From Oricola sp. (GTDB lineage: Bacteria > Pseudomonadota > Alphaproteobacteria > Rhizobiales > Rhizobiaceae), in assembly GCF_022763245.1 (NCBI RefSeq), contig NZ_JALEGV010000032.1:186001-250000 (forward strand): a DNA stretch of 64,000 bases, in the 5' to 3' direction. Positions 17,542-26,307 of the stretch are shown in pieces. The translations under genes were made by a program, and so were the position numbers. The stretch's first letter is position 1; the number at the start of each line of letters is the position of its first letter. Under the pieces are notes generated by a model. The model was not told where the DNA came from. It worked only from the letters and a program-made list of their open reading frames with translations, and did no database searches.

Positions 17542-17556
17542 GTAACCTTTTGTTAC
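17542..17556. promoter_or_regulatory. Inverted repeat in the peptidase/L,D-transpeptidase divergent region
   Basis: GTAAC, five bases, GTTAC in the A+T-rich stretch between the two divergent genes, about 90 bases before the transpeptidase start. The position fits an operator, but I recognise no matching regulator. Confidence 0.3.
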
Positions 17557-17645
17557 GTTGCTTTTGTTATTTTGACCGAGGGGTAAAAGGAGGCTATCGT
17601 CGTCAAGCAGGGACGGTCGCCTTAGGTGAAGAGGGAGTAAGTCGA

Positions 17646-18077
17646 GTGAAACGTTTTCTCGTGAGCGTCGCCCTGGCGGCGGCAGTTGTGCTGTCCGGAG
17701 CGACGGCGAGTCTTGCCAACCGGCTTGTTGCGCATGTGGATCTTTCCAGCCAGACGATGACCGTCAAGAAGGACGGACGCACGCTCTACAACTGGCGTGT
17801 AAGCACCGCGCGCAGTGGCTATCGCACGCCGACCGGCCAGTGGAGCCCGACGCGCATGCACAAGATGTGGTATTCGCGCAAATATCACATGTCGCCGATG
17901 CCGCACTCGATCTTCTTCTATGGCGGTTACGCCATTCACGGCACGGACGCGGTCGGCCGGCTGGGACGCCCGGCGTCGCATGGTTGCGTGCGCCTGCACC
18001 CGGACAATGCACGACGCCTGTTCCAGCTGACCCAGCAGGTCGGCCCGCAGAACATGCGCGTCGTCATCACGCGCTAA
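17646..18077 (+). CDS. Periplasmic L,D-transpeptidase (YkuD domain)
   Basis: A 143-residue exported protein. Residues 1-23 form a signal peptide ending ATASLA. The YkuD fold follows, with RLVAHVDLSSQTMTV at its start and the catalytic HG...SHGCVRLH block near residue 115; the Cys there is the nucleophile. It forms 3-3 peptidoglycan cross-links or attaches proteins to peptidoglycan. The GTG at 17646 has GGGAG 8 bases upstream; a start at 17505 would add 47 residues that disrupt the signal peptide. A clear terminator follows. Confidence 0.88.
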   Translation: MKRFLVSVALAAAVVLSGATASLANRLVAHVDLSSQTMTVKKDGRTLYNWRVSTARSGYRTPTGQWSPTRMHKMWYSRKYHMSPMPHSIFFYGGYAIHGTDAVGRLGRPASHGCVRLHPDNARRLFQLTQQVGPQNMRVVITR

Positions 18078-18104
18078 CCGCACTCGCGGTCTTCGCCATC
18101 AAAG

Positions 18105-18132
18105 GCCGGCGGTTGCGCCGGCTTTTTCTTTT
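18105..18132 (+). terminator. Rho-independent terminator after the L,D-transpeptidase
   Basis: GCCGGCG and CGCCGGC form a 7-bp stem around GTTG, followed by five T, one C and four T. An AAAG stretch precedes it, so it may work in both directions and also stop the convergent lpxXL transcript. Confidence 0.85.
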
Positions 18133-18151
18133 GTGCGGCGGTGTGGCCCGA

Positions 18152-19066
18152 TCACGCCCAGCGACGGTGCGCCCAAAGCCACTGGTCGGGATATTCGCGC
18201 ACCCAACGCTCGACGATGTCGTTCAGCAACTGGGTCGAGGCGGGCACGTCTATCTCGCCTTGCGCATTGCGCGGCAGTTCGACGGCCTCTTCCAGTTCGA
18301 TGCGAAACCGCCCTTTCGGCAGGCGGATGCATCGTGCCGGATAGACAGGCCGGTCATACTGGCGGGCGAGCTTGGGCAGAAGCGGGTTGGTCTTCACCGG
18401 ATGGCCGAAGAAAGTGCCGTCGATGCCGCGCCTGAATTTCTGATCGACGAGCATGCCGACTGATCCGCCCTGGTTCAGGACGCTTGCCAGTCCCCATGCC
18501 GCGCCCGCCTTCGACGGGACCAGATGGCCCATGCTGGTGCGGCGCGCGGCGAGCAGGCGCCTGGCGATGTAGGGATTGTTCGGCGGGCGAAACAACGCCG
18601 TGATCTCCAGACCGAACGCCGCCGCGCCGACCGGCAGCAATTCGAAGTTTCCGGTGTGCGCCGTGAAGAAGATGCAGGACGTTTTCTCGTCGCGAAGACG
18701 CTCGAAAATCTCCGAGCCCTGGACCTCGATCATGCCCGGTTCGTCGGAGCCCGGGTCGAAATCGAACAGCTTCTCCAGATAGACATATTCCGCGCCGAGC
18801 CGGAACATGTTGCGCCATGCGCGCTTGGCGATCGCCTCGCGTTCGGCCTCGCTCTTTTCCGGGAAGGCGAGGCGCAGATTGTCCAGCACCAGCGTGTTGC
18901 GGCTGCTCAGCGGGCCGAGCAACTGACCGAGCGTGGCGGCGGTCTCCATCGCGATCTTCGCCGGCAGCAGGCGGGCGAGGCCGAGCAGCAGGAACGTCAG
19001 CTGCGCGACCAGCCAGTATTGCAGCCGGGCGACGCTTTTCCAGAAACGGAGGAGCCGTGGCTGCAT
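18152..19066 (-). CDS. lpxXL: Lipid A very-long-chain acyltransferase
   Basis: A 304-residue LpxL/HtrB-family acyltransferase with an N-terminal membrane helix (LTFLLLGLARLLPAK). The catalytic HTGNFEL (an H-x4-E-type motif) lies near residue 125 and LVDQKF is a further family block. It closes a gene cluster for the 27-hydroxyoctacosanoate chain, so it most likely transfers that C28 chain from AcpXL to lipid A at the inner membrane. The ATG at 19066 is eight bases after the adh2XL stop. Longer frames reaching 20230 cross adh2XL and are not real. Confidence 0.88.
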   Translation of the reverse strand: MQPRLLRFWKSVARLQYWLVAQLTFLLLGLARLLPAKIAMETAATLGQLLGPLSSRNTLVLDNLRLAFPEKSEAEREAIAKRAWRNMFRLGAEYVYLEKLFDFDPGSDEPGMIEVQGSEIFERLRDEKTSCIFFTAHTGNFELLPVGAAAFGLEITALFRPPNNPYIARRLLAARRTSMGHLVPSKAGAAWGLASVLNQGGSVGMLVDQKFRRGIDGTFFGHPVKTNPLLPKLARQYDRPVYPARCIRLPKGRFRIELEEAVELPRNAQGEIDVPASTQLLNDIVERWVREYPDQWLWAHRRWA

Positions 19067-19074
19067 GGCGGGTC

Positions 19075-20103
19075 CTAACTGACCTTGAGCAGGAGCTTGC
19101 CGAAGACGTCGCGCGTTTCCATGCGCGCCAGCGCTTCGCCGATGCCATCGAAATCCACCTCGGTATCGACCACCGGACGGACGATGCCGCGGGCCATCTT
19201 CTGCATGGCGTCGGTCATGTTCTGCATGCGGCAGCCGAAGGAGCCGATGATGCGGAACTGCTGCTGGAACAGCATCATCAGGTTCATGCTGGTCGAAACG
19301 CCGGACGTGGAACCGCAGGTGACCAGCCGGCCGCCGCGCTTCAGCGACAGCATCGAGCCGGCCCATGTCTCCGCGCCGACATGTTCGAAGACCACGTCCA
19401 CGCCCTTCTTCTTCGTGAGCTTGCGCACCACGCCCTCGAAGCGGTCCTCGCGATAATTGATGACGTGATCGGCACCGAGGGCCTTGGCAGGCTCGATCTT
19501 GGCGTCGGAGCCGACCGTCGTGATGACGGTGCAACCCATGCGGTGGGCGAGCTGGATCGCCGCGCTGCCGATGCCGGAGCCGCCGGCATGCACGAGCACG
19601 GTCTCGCCGGGCTGCAGGGCGGCATTGTCGAACAGCATGTGCTCGACCGTGCCGAAGGTGATCGGAGCGAGCGCCGCGCCGGTCTCGTCGACGCCGGGCG
19701 GGGCGGGGACGAGGTTTCTGGCCGGCAGGTTGATCAGCTCCTGGGCGAAGCCGTCGAGGTGGAAGCCGTGCACGCCGGCGACGTGTTCGCACAGATTGTC
19801 GCGGCCCTGCGAGCAGGGCAGGCACAAGCCGCAGGTCTGCGCCCCGAAGATCGAGACGAGCTGGCCGGGTTTCAGCCCAACGACGCCGGGACCGACCGCA
19901 TCGACGTGGCCGGCGGCCTCCGCGCCGATGACGAGCGGCATCTTGCGCTTGGCGAAGGCCATGCCGCGCCAGCCCCACACGTCGATGTGGTTGAGCGCCA
20001 CCTTGGCGATGCGCACCGTGACCTCGCCCTGTCCGGGCGGCGGCGGCGGCGGCAGATCCGCCTCGACGAGTTTGCGATCTTCCACGAGCTGCAGCGCGCG
20101 CAT
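19075..20103 (-). CDS. adh2XL: Zinc-type alcohol dehydrogenase/quinone oxidoreductase of the C28 fatty acid cluster
   Basis: A 342-residue medium-chain dehydrogenase. A GroES-like N-terminal half holds FGAQTCGLCLPCSQGRDNLCEH, a CxxC-type structural zinc loop. The Rossmann half has VHAGGSGIGSAAIQLA. In rhizobia a gene of this type sits between fabF1XL and lpxXL and is thought to act as the enoyl-ACP reductase or a related step in making 27-hydroxyoctacosanoate. The order here is the same. The symbol follows rhizobial usage; the exact reaction is inference. Confidence 0.78.
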   Translation of the reverse strand: MRALQLVEDRKLVEADLPPPPPPGQGEVTVRIAKVALNHIDVWGWRGMAFAKRKMPLVIGAEAAGHVDAVGPGVVGLKPGQLVSIFGAQTCGLCLPCSQGRDNLCEHVAGVHGFHLDGFAQELINLPARNLVPAPPGVDETGAALAPITFGTVEHMLFDNAALQPGETVLVHAGGSGIGSAAIQLAHRMGCTVITTVGSDAKIEPAKALGADHVINYREDRFEGVVRKLTKKKGVDVVFEHVGAETWAGSMLSLKRGGRLVTCGSTSGVSTSMNLMMLFQQQFRIIGSFGCRMQNMTDAMQKMARGIVRPVVDTEVDFDGIGEALARMETRDVFGKLLLKVS

Positions 20104-20141
20104 GGCGGTTCCTTGTTCGGCGTCTTCGGGTGCGGGTGGGA

Positions 20142-21425
20142 TTAAGCGGGTTGCGCCGCGATGACAAGGCACGTGTTCTGCCCGCCGAAGCCGAAGGAAT
20201 TCGACAGGACGCGGCGCACATCGGCTTCACGCTTCACATTGGGGACCACATCGAGCGCGATCGCGGGATCGGGATTGAGGTGGTTGATCGTCGGCGGAAG
20301 CGTGCCTGTGCGGATGGTCAGGAGCGAGAACACCGCCTCGATGGCGCCGGCCGCGGTCAGCGTGTGGCCGATCATCGACTTGTTGGAGGAGATCGGGATC
20401 GACGCCATGTCTTCGCCGAAGACGGTCGACAGCGACAGATATTCCATCTTGTCGTTTTCCGGCGTCGAGGTGCCGTGGGCGTTGACGTAATCGACCCCGT
20501 CGGTCCCGGCGCCCGCATCTGCCAGCGCGGCTCGCACGGCAGCGATGGCCGGCGAACCGTCCGGCTTGGACCGCGTGCGGTGGAAGTCGTCGGCGCATTC
20601 GCCGCATCCTTCCAGGATGCCGAGGATCGTCGCCCCGCGTGCGGTCGCGCTTTCCAGCGATTCCATCACGAATGCGCCGGCGCCTTCGGCCATGACGAAG
20701 CCGTCGCGGTCCTTGGAGAAGGGTTTGGACGCCTTTTCCGGCGCGTCGTTCTGCGTGGAGAGCGCCGACAGGAGAGAGAAGCGGACAAGCGCCTCGGCGG
20801 TCACGGAACCGTCCGTGCCGACGGAGATCACGCGTTCGGCCTCGCCGCGGCGGATCGCCTCGGCGCCGAGCTGGATCGCCGTGGCGCCCGACGCGCAGGC
20901 CGTCGAGAGCGTGATCGGCAGGCCACGCGCGCCGATGCGCGTCTGAAGCTTGGCGGCCACGTCGCCGAACCGGGTCGATCCGAAGAAATCGGGATGCGCT
21001 CCGGCGCGCGCGGCCAGAAGCAGCCTGTCGTAGCCGGGTGCGGTGCCGCCGGCCTTGCGGCCGTCTTCATCCAGCTTCAGGCGCTGCCACCATTCCAGTT
21101 CCACCGGAGGGGCGGCCAGAAACATCGGCCCCCCGAAATCGTCGATCGCAAATCCGGCTTCGCGGATGGCCTCCAGCGCGGCGGCCTCGGCCAGCGCGTA
21201 GGTCAGCGCGCCCGAGCCGGCCTCGGCCGGCGTCATGAAATCCACCGTGCCGGCGATCGTGGTGCGCAGATGTTCGGTCGCAAACCGGCGTATGGTGTGA
21301 ATGCCCGACTGGCCCGATGTGAGCTTGGCCCAGTTTTCCTCCTTGCCCGCGCCGAGCGAGGAAACGACGCCGGCGCCGGTGATCGCGATGACGGGGCGCC
21401 CGGCATGGTCGGTGAAACGGGTCAT
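20142..21425 (-). CDS. fabF1XL: Beta-ketoacyl-ACP synthase of the C28 fatty acid cluster, catalytic subunit
   Basis: A 427-residue FabF-type condensing enzyme. It keeps the full Cys-His-His triad: Cys in STACASGATAIQLG, His in NAHGTSTPENDKMEY and His in NKSMIGHTLTAAGAIEAVF. It should extend AcpXL-bound acyl chains toward C28. The ATG at 21425 overlaps the stop of the partner condensing-enzyme gene (ATGA), so the two are coupled and may form a heterodimer. A start at 21476 was rejected as it lies inside the partner. Confidence 0.87.
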   Translation of the reverse strand: MTRFTDHAGRPVIAITGAGVVSSLGAGKEENWAKLTSGQSGIHTIRRFATEHLRTTIAGTVDFMTPAEAGSGALTYALAEAAALEAIREAGFAIDDFGGPMFLAAPPVELEWWQRLKLDEDGRKAGGTAPGYDRLLLAARAGAHPDFFGSTRFGDVAAKLQTRIGARGLPITLSTACASGATAIQLGAEAIRRGEAERVISVGTDGSVTAEALVRFSLLSALSTQNDAPEKASKPFSKDRDGFVMAEGAGAFVMESLESATARGATILGILEGCGECADDFHRTRSKPDGSPAIAAVRAALADAGAGTDGVDYVNAHGTSTPENDKMEYLSLSTVFGEDMASIPISSNKSMIGHTLTAAGAIEAVFSLLTIRTGTLPPTINHLNPDPAIALDVVPNVKREADVRRVLSNSFGFGGQNTCLVIAAQPA

Positions 21426-22645
21426 TCGCCGCCTCCATTCGCCTTCGTCAGCACAACCATGCCCTCCGCCGCGCAAAAGCCGGTGGTGAGCACGCCGATG
21501 GAGGAGGGCGCCTTTTCGGCCTGTGTCTCGAAGTCGCTGCCGAGCGGCGGCAGGTCTTCGCCGTGGCTCAGCGACAGTGCAGCGACCGCGACGGCGATCG
21601 GGAACTGGGCATCGCGCAGGAAGCCGAAGGCCGACGTGATGCCGCGCACGGGCACGGACGGGGCGTGGGCGGCGAGAAACGCCTTTTCGTCGGCGGTGCG
21701 GGCGAGGGCGCCCGAGGCGGACGAGACGATCATGTCGGCTTCGGCGATGCCGGTCTCGGCGGCCAGGCGCTCAAGGCGCGCCGTCGTCTGCTGCGTGCCG
21801 ACCGGTCCCTGGTCGGCTGCGATCCGACCGAGCGTGCAATAGATCTTGGCGCCGCGCGCCTCCGCATGGGAACGGCTCTCCAGCACCAGGAAGGCGCCGC
21901 CCGATCCGGTGATCATGCCGCCGCCCTCGATCGGCTCGCGGTCCCAGACCGGCGCCCATTCGCCGCGCAGGCACAGATGCGCCAGTTCGAAGCCCAGCAG
22001 CATGTCGGGGTGTTCGCCGTTATAGGACGCGCCGACCAATGCATGGGTGCTCTGGCCGGCGCGAATGCGCGCCGCCGCGGTCTGGATGGCGGAGATGCCG
22101 GACCCTTCCTCGCCCATGAAGGTGCGCGACGAGCCGGTCACCTTGTGGACGATGGAGATGTTGCCGGCGAGCAGGTTCGACAATTGCGCGAGGAAGAGCG
22201 TCGGGCGCAGCTCGGTCGTCAGCACCTGGTTGATGGCGATGCCGATGTCCTCATCGCTTTCGCCGGCCTTCTCGAGGATCATGGAATCGACGTCGACGTC
22301 GCGTTCGCCGCCCGAGGCCGCCACGATCATGTCCATCGTCGCGCACAGCGCCTCGTCGCCCTTGATGCCGGCGTCGTCAAGCGCCAGCCCGGCCGTGTAG
22401 GTGCCGATGCGCTGCCAGGCTTCCATCTGGCGCTGGTCCCCGCGCTTGGGGATCTGCTGCGACCAGTCGATTTCGGGCAGGGGGTGGACGGCGTAGGGCG
22501 CGAAACGTTCGCGGTCGAGCACGGGCGCGCTGAAGCCGCGCAAGGCCGCCCAGTTCGCCTCCGCTCCTTCGCCAAGCGAAGTCAGCAGGCCTATGCCGGT
22601 GATGACGACATCGTCAGGGGTTGGCATCGTAGGTTTTTCTGCCAT
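21422..22645 (-). CDS. fabF2XL: FabF-like protein of the C28 fatty acid cluster, lacking the catalytic triad
   Basis: A 407-residue thiolase-fold protein with the FabF N-terminus (VVITGIGLLTSLGEGAEANWAAL). Where an active synthase has its nucleophilic Cys the sequence reads VTGSSRTFMGEEGSG. The two catalytic His blocks are also absent: VSSASGALART replaces HGTGT and TSAFGFLRDAQF replaces the GH block. It therefore looks like a chain-length-factor-type partner of the active fabF1XL product, to which it is translationally coupled. Start codon choice (22645 or 22627) is uncertain; neither has a clear ribosome site. Confidence 0.83.
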   Translation of the reverse strand: MAEKPTMPTPDDVVITGIGLLTSLGEGAEANWAALRGFSAPVLDRERFAPYAVHPLPEIDWSQQIPKRGDQRQMEAWQRIGTYTAGLALDDAGIKGDEALCATMDMIVAASGGERDVDVDSMILEKAGESDEDIGIAINQVLTTELRPTLFLAQLSNLLAGNISIVHKVTGSSRTFMGEEGSGISAIQTAAARIRAGQSTHALVGASYNGEHPDMLLGFELAHLCLRGEWAPVWDREPIEGGGMITGSGGAFLVLESRSHAEARGAKIYCTLGRIAADQGPVGTQQTTARLERLAAETGIAEADMIVSSASGALARTADEKAFLAAHAPSVPVRGITSAFGFLRDAQFPIAVAVAALSLSHGEDLPPLGSDFETQAEKAPSSIGVLTTGFCAAEGMVVLTKANGGGE

Positions 22646-22666
22646 TCACGGGGCCCGAGCGGGCCG

Positions 22667-22948
22667 TCAGGCGGTCTTCTCGGCGACAAGAGCGTCGATC
22701 TTGGCGCAAAGGTTCTCGAGCACGAAATATTCTTCGGTCGCGACCTTGCCGTCATTGACGTCCTGCGTCCACTGTTCGAGCGGAATCTTGATGCCGAATT
22801 CCTTGTCGATGGCGAAAACGATGTCGAGGAAATCGAGGCTGTCGATGCCGAGATCGTCGATCGTGTGGCTCTGCGGCGTGATCGAGTCGCGTTCGATTTC
22901 ACTGGTGTCGGCGATGATGTCGGCGACTTTGTCGAATGTCGTTGCCAC
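22667..22948 (-). CDS. acpXL: Acyl carrier protein for very-long-chain lipid A fatty acids
   Basis: A 93-residue acidic carrier. The phosphopantetheine attachment Ser is in [15 protein letters not shown] near residue 37, and the longer C-terminus ([16 protein letters not shown]) is typical of AcpXL rather than ordinary AcpP. It carries the growing C28 chain and hands it to lpxXL. It is the first gene of the leftward cluster; in known rhizobial clusters fabZXL follows it, but here the fabF-type gene follows directly. Confidence 0.92.
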   Translation of the reverse strand: MATTFDKVADIIADTSEIERDSITPQSHTIDDLGIDSLDFLDIVFAIDKEFGIKIPLEQWTQDVNDGKVATEEYFVLENLCAKIDALVAEKTA

Positions 22949-23124
22949 GTTCCGGGTCCTTCGGGTTCTGCGCAGTGTTTGTTCTGTTGCGCTCTCTAGC
23001 CTTTTTGTGCGCCATGGAAAAGGCCGTTGTCACGGTGGAATGCAACCATGACGCGAAACAGGCTATGGCTTCGTGTCGCACCGTGACATAAGCATTCCGA
23101 AGGGCGGATGAAAGGCAGGGCGGT

Positions 23125-24123
23125 TTGGAAAGTTTCGGGCGTCTGGCGTCCGGTGAGACGGTTCACCGGATCGTGTTGCAGGGGGGCGGTCTGTCGGCCC
23201 ATGTGATCACCCGTGGCGCCGCCATCCAGAACCTTCGTCTCGACGGTCACGCCGCGCCGCTCGTGCTGGGTCTCGAACGGCTCGAGGACTACGAACGCCA
23301 CTCGCCCTTCTTCGGCGCCATCGCCGGCCGTTTCGCCAACCGGATCGGCGGCGCCCGCTTCATGCTCGACGGCAGGGAGCATCGGCTGGACGCAAACGAC
23401 CACGACCATTGCCTGCATGGCGGTGCGAAGGGGTTTTCCGAAAAACTGTGGACAGTCGAGCAACAGGGCGACAGCCATGTCGTGCTGCGGCTCGACAGCC
23501 CGGACGGAGACATGGGGTTTCCCGGACGGGTGACGGCGCGATGCCGCTATGAACTGGCGGAGGGCGGCGCCCTGGCCGTGACGCTGAGCGCGGAGACGGA
23601 CGCGCCGACGGTCTGCTCGATGGCGCATCACAGCTATTTCAACCTGGAGGACGGTGGCGAGACCCCGGCCACCGGTCACGAGATGCAGATTTCGGCTGAG
23701 ACCTACCTGCCGGTGGACGCGACCCTCATTCCGGACGGCGCGCCGCAACCCGTCGATGGCACACGGTTCGATTTCCGCGACATGAAGCGCATCGACGCCT
23801 ATGGTCCGGACGCAGCCTACGACCACAATTTCTGTCTGGATCGCTCCGGTCAGATGCAGGAGGTTGTGCAGTTGCGGTCGCCGCGCTCCGGCGTCTCATT
23901 GACCGTGGAGACAACCGAACCTGGCCTGCAATGCTACACCGCGCCGTCGATGCAGATGAGCGTTTCTGGCCTCGGCGGACGTATCTACGGACACCATGCG
24001 GGCATCTGCCTGGAAACGCAGATCTGGCCGGACGCGCCGAACCGGGCGGATTTTCCAAGTGCGGTTCTGCGGCCGGGCCAGATCCGCGAGCAGCGGACGA
24101 TCTACCGGTTCAAGAAAGGCTGA
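23125..24123 (+). CDS. Aldose 1-epimerase (galactose mutarotase family)
   Basis: A 332-residue beta-sandwich epimerase that interconverts alpha and beta anomers of sugars. FFGAIAGRFANRI near residue 70, the general acid in MAHHSYFNL and the general base Glu in CLETQIWPDAPN are all in place. The start is TTG at 23125; the ATG at 23108 is out of frame. It converges on the sugar kinase gene with six bases between, so the two may serve sugar breakdown together, but they are not co-transcribed. Confidence 0.88.
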   Translation: MESFGRLASGETVHRIVLQGGGLSAHVITRGAAIQNLRLDGHAAPLVLGLERLEDYERHSPFFGAIAGRFANRIGGARFMLDGREHRLDANDHDHCLHGGAKGFSEKLWTVEQQGDSHVVLRLDSPDGDMGFPGRVTARCRYELAEGGALAVTLSAETDAPTVCSMAHHSYFNLEDGGETPATGHEMQISAETYLPVDATLIPDGAPQPVDGTRFDFRDMKRIDAYGPDAAYDHNFCLDRSGQMQEVVQLRSPRSGVSLTVETTEPGLQCYTAPSMQMSVSGLGGRIYGHHAGICLETQIWPDAPNRADFPSAVLRPGQIREQRTIYRFKKG

Positions 24124-24129
24124 TCCGGG

Positions 24130-25047
24130 TCAGAGGCGGACGCCGGCCATTTGCTGCATGGGCAAAAGGGCCCCGTAGTGCCGGATGACCATCGCCGCGA
24201 TGGAATGGGCGAAGCGGGCCGCGTCGGTCGGGTTGCGGCCGGCGAGGCGGGCGGCCAGATAGCCGCCGTTGAAGCTGTCTCCGGCGCCGGTCGTGTCGAG
24301 CGGGTCGACAGCCATCGGCGCGACGGGTGTCAGGCCCATGTCAACCGCCACGAGCGCGGCCGCGTCGCCGCACTTCACGACAATCTCCCCGGGGCCGTGG
24401 TGGCGAATGCGCTCCACCGTCTCCGCAGGGGCGGCGTCGCCGAAGAGCGCCTTCTCGTCGTCGAAGGTCGGCAGCACGATCGAGGCGGCCGCATAACCGG
24501 CGCGAATGGCCGCGCGCGCCTGGTCGCGATCCGGCCAGAGTCTCGGCCGGTAATTCGGGTCGAAGGCCACGACCGCGTGGTTGGCGCGCGCGGTCTCGAT
24601 CATAGAAAGCAGTTCGCCGCGGGCATGGTCGTCCAGGATCGCCAGCGTGATGCCGGAAAAATAGATCAATCCCGCTCCGTGGAGGCTCGCAGCCAGCGCG
24701 CGGCGGTCGTCGGCAAGGCATCGCGCCGCCGCGAAACGTCGCCAATAGGTGAAGGACCGTTCGCCGTCCTTGTCCAGGGCGATCGCGTAGATGCCCGGAA
24801 CCCGGCCGGCGATCACCGGGCTTTCGGCGATGCCGATGCCGTTTTCAGCGAGGAAGGCGATCTGTTCGCGTGAGAAGGGATCGTCGCCGAAGGCGGACAC
24901 GTAGTCGCAGCGCGTCGAGGATGGCGAAAGCGCGCGCAGATACCAAAGCGTGTTCAAGGTGTCGCCGGCGAAACCCTGCTGCCATGTCGCGCCTTCACGG
25001 CCCGACAGTTCGATCATGCATTCGCCGATGGAAACGATCCGGGTCAT
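24130..25047 (-). CDS. PfkB-family sugar kinase, 2-dehydro-3-deoxygluconokinase-like
   Basis: A 305-residue ribokinase-fold enzyme. IVSIGECMIEL at the N-terminus followed by GFAGDTLNTLWYLRAL is typical of KdgK. DTTGAGDSFNGGYLA is the PfkB signature 2 with the catalytic Asp. It phosphorylates 2-keto-3-deoxygluconate or a close sugar acid in a modified Entner-Doudoroff branch. The ATG at 25047 precedes MTRIVSIG; a longer start at 25191 adds a noncoding-looking leader. The specificity is inferred from similarity only. Confidence 0.8.
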   Translation of the reverse strand: MTRIVSIGECMIELSGREGATWQQGFAGDTLNTLWYLRALSPSSTRCDYVSAFGDDPFSREQIAFLAENGIGIAESPVIAGRVPGIYAIALDKDGERSFTYWRRFAAARCLADDRRALAASLHGAGLIYFSGITLAILDDHARGELLSMIETARANHAVVAFDPNYRPRLWPDRDQARAAIRAGYAAASIVLPTFDDEKALFGDAAPAETVERIRHHGPGEIVVKCGDAAALVAVDMGLTPVAPMAVDPLDTTGAGDSFNGGYLAARLAGRNPTDAARFAHSIAAMVIRHYGALLPMQQMAGVRL

Positions 25048-25287
25048 GGCCTGCCTTGCTGGCGTGTCGGGTGGTCTGGGTTCCGTTCCGATACAGCACG
25101 GGCGCGACGGATTGGCAAGAAGGCGGGTCCTCGGGGACGGGCCGATGACAATCGCGTGTCGCAGGCGCTTCCCACGCTGGCGTTTGCCCAATGTTTCAAG
25201 GGGTTTCGGCGGTGGTTTTCCACTGTCGTATGAATGTCATCTGCGGCGGTAGAATAGGCGTCACCGATTAGGGCGGGCTCGGTTGAC

Positions 25288-26118
25288 ATGCATATCAAGG
25301 CGGTGATCTTCGATTGGGCCGGGACGCTGGTCGATTTCGGTTGCTTGGCGCCGGTGGTGTCAATGCAGCGCGCATTCGAGGAATCGGGCGTCGCGCTTTC
25401 CGCCGCCGATGTGCGTTCGGCGATGGGTCTGGGCAAGCTCGATCATGTCCGCGCGATCGGAAACAATCCCCGCATTGCCAGGGCCTGGGCCAAGGCGCAG
25501 GGCGCTCCCTTCGAGGATCGTGACGCGCATCTCGTGCATGAGCGGTATCGGCTCATCAATCGGCACGTGGCCAGCGAGAGGGGCAAGCTGGTGGGGGGCG
25601 TGCTGAATGCGAGCCGGGCGCTGCGCGCACGCGACATCCTGATCGGCACGACCACGAGCTATTCGCGCGACATCATGGAGCCCGTCATCGCCGTGGCGCG
25701 GGCGCAGGGGTTCGAGGCCGACGCGGTCGTCTGCGCCGACGACGTGCCGGAGTGCCGGCCGGCGCCGCTTGCAATGTACCAGGCCATGGTCACGCTCGGC
25801 GTCTATCCCGCGTCCTCGGTGATCAAGGTCGACAACACGGTGCCGGGGCTGATGGAAGGCAAGGCGGTCGGGGCGTGGACGGTCGGCATCAGCGAGACGG
25901 GCAACGAGATGGGCCTTGCCGAAGACTCCTTTGCGATGCTTCCGGCGCGCGAAAGGCTCGACCTGGTCAATGCGGCGGCCAAGCGGCTGACCGATGCCGG
26001 CGTCGATTACGTAATCGGTTCGGTGGGCGACATGCCGGCCATCATCGACGACATCAACGAACGTCTCGCCGACGGCGAACGCCCCGAGCTTCTGGAGTTC
26101 GAACCGGAAGCGGCGTAG
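25288..26118 (+). CDS. phnX: Phosphonoacetaldehyde hydrolase
   Basis: A 276-residue haloacid dehalogenase-fold enzyme that cleaves phosphonoacetaldehyde to acetaldehyde and phosphate. IFDWAGTLVDFG holds nucleophile Asp9, and MGLGKLDHV holds Lys50, matching the Schiff-base lysine of the family. The usual DD-x-P-x-GRPxP segment reads DDVPECRPAP here, with Cys in place of Gly. No 2-aminoethylphosphonate transaminase (phnW) or phosphonate transporter is next to it. The DUF1045 gene downstream supports a phosphonate role. Confidence 0.87.
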   Translation: MHIKAVIFDWAGTLVDFGCLAPVVSMQRAFEESGVALSAADVRSAMGLGKLDHVRAIGNNPRIARAWAKAQGAPFEDRDAHLVHERYRLINRHVASERGKLVGGVLNASRALRARDILIGTTTSYSRDIMEPVIAVARAQGFEADAVVCADDVPECRPAPLAMYQAMVTLGVYPASSVIKVDNTVPGLMEGKAVGAWTVGISETGNEMGLAEDSFAMLPARERLDLVNAAAKRLTDAGVDYVIGSVGDMPAIIDDINERLADGERPELLEFEPEAA

Positions 26119-26135
26119 CATATCCGTACCGAATT

Positions 26136-26154
26136 GAGCGCCGATTCGGCGCTC
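26136..26154. terminator. Hairpin between phnX and the DUF1045 gene
   Basis: GAGCGCCG and CGGCGCTC pair over 8 bp with a 3-base loop, 17 bases after the phnX stop. There is no T-run, so it may end transcription with Rho or stabilise the phnX message. Confidence 0.4.
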
Positions 26155-26307
26155 GACCGATACCGCCCATTGAACGACAGACACCCTGCCGCAGAGGCAT
26201 CGGAAAGTATTTGTTCGCCGGATAAGTTTATTTCGCGATTTTTCGCATGATTGTCACACGCTTCGCGTAGCAGGGGCAAACCTTTTTCAGGATACTGATT
26301 CGTCGTC

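Noticed and set aside
18152-20230. Long 692-codon frame covering lpxXL and adh2XL
   Set aside because: Its first half is an alternative frame of adh2XL, with Arg-rich shadow sequence. Only the C-terminal 304 residues are a real protein.
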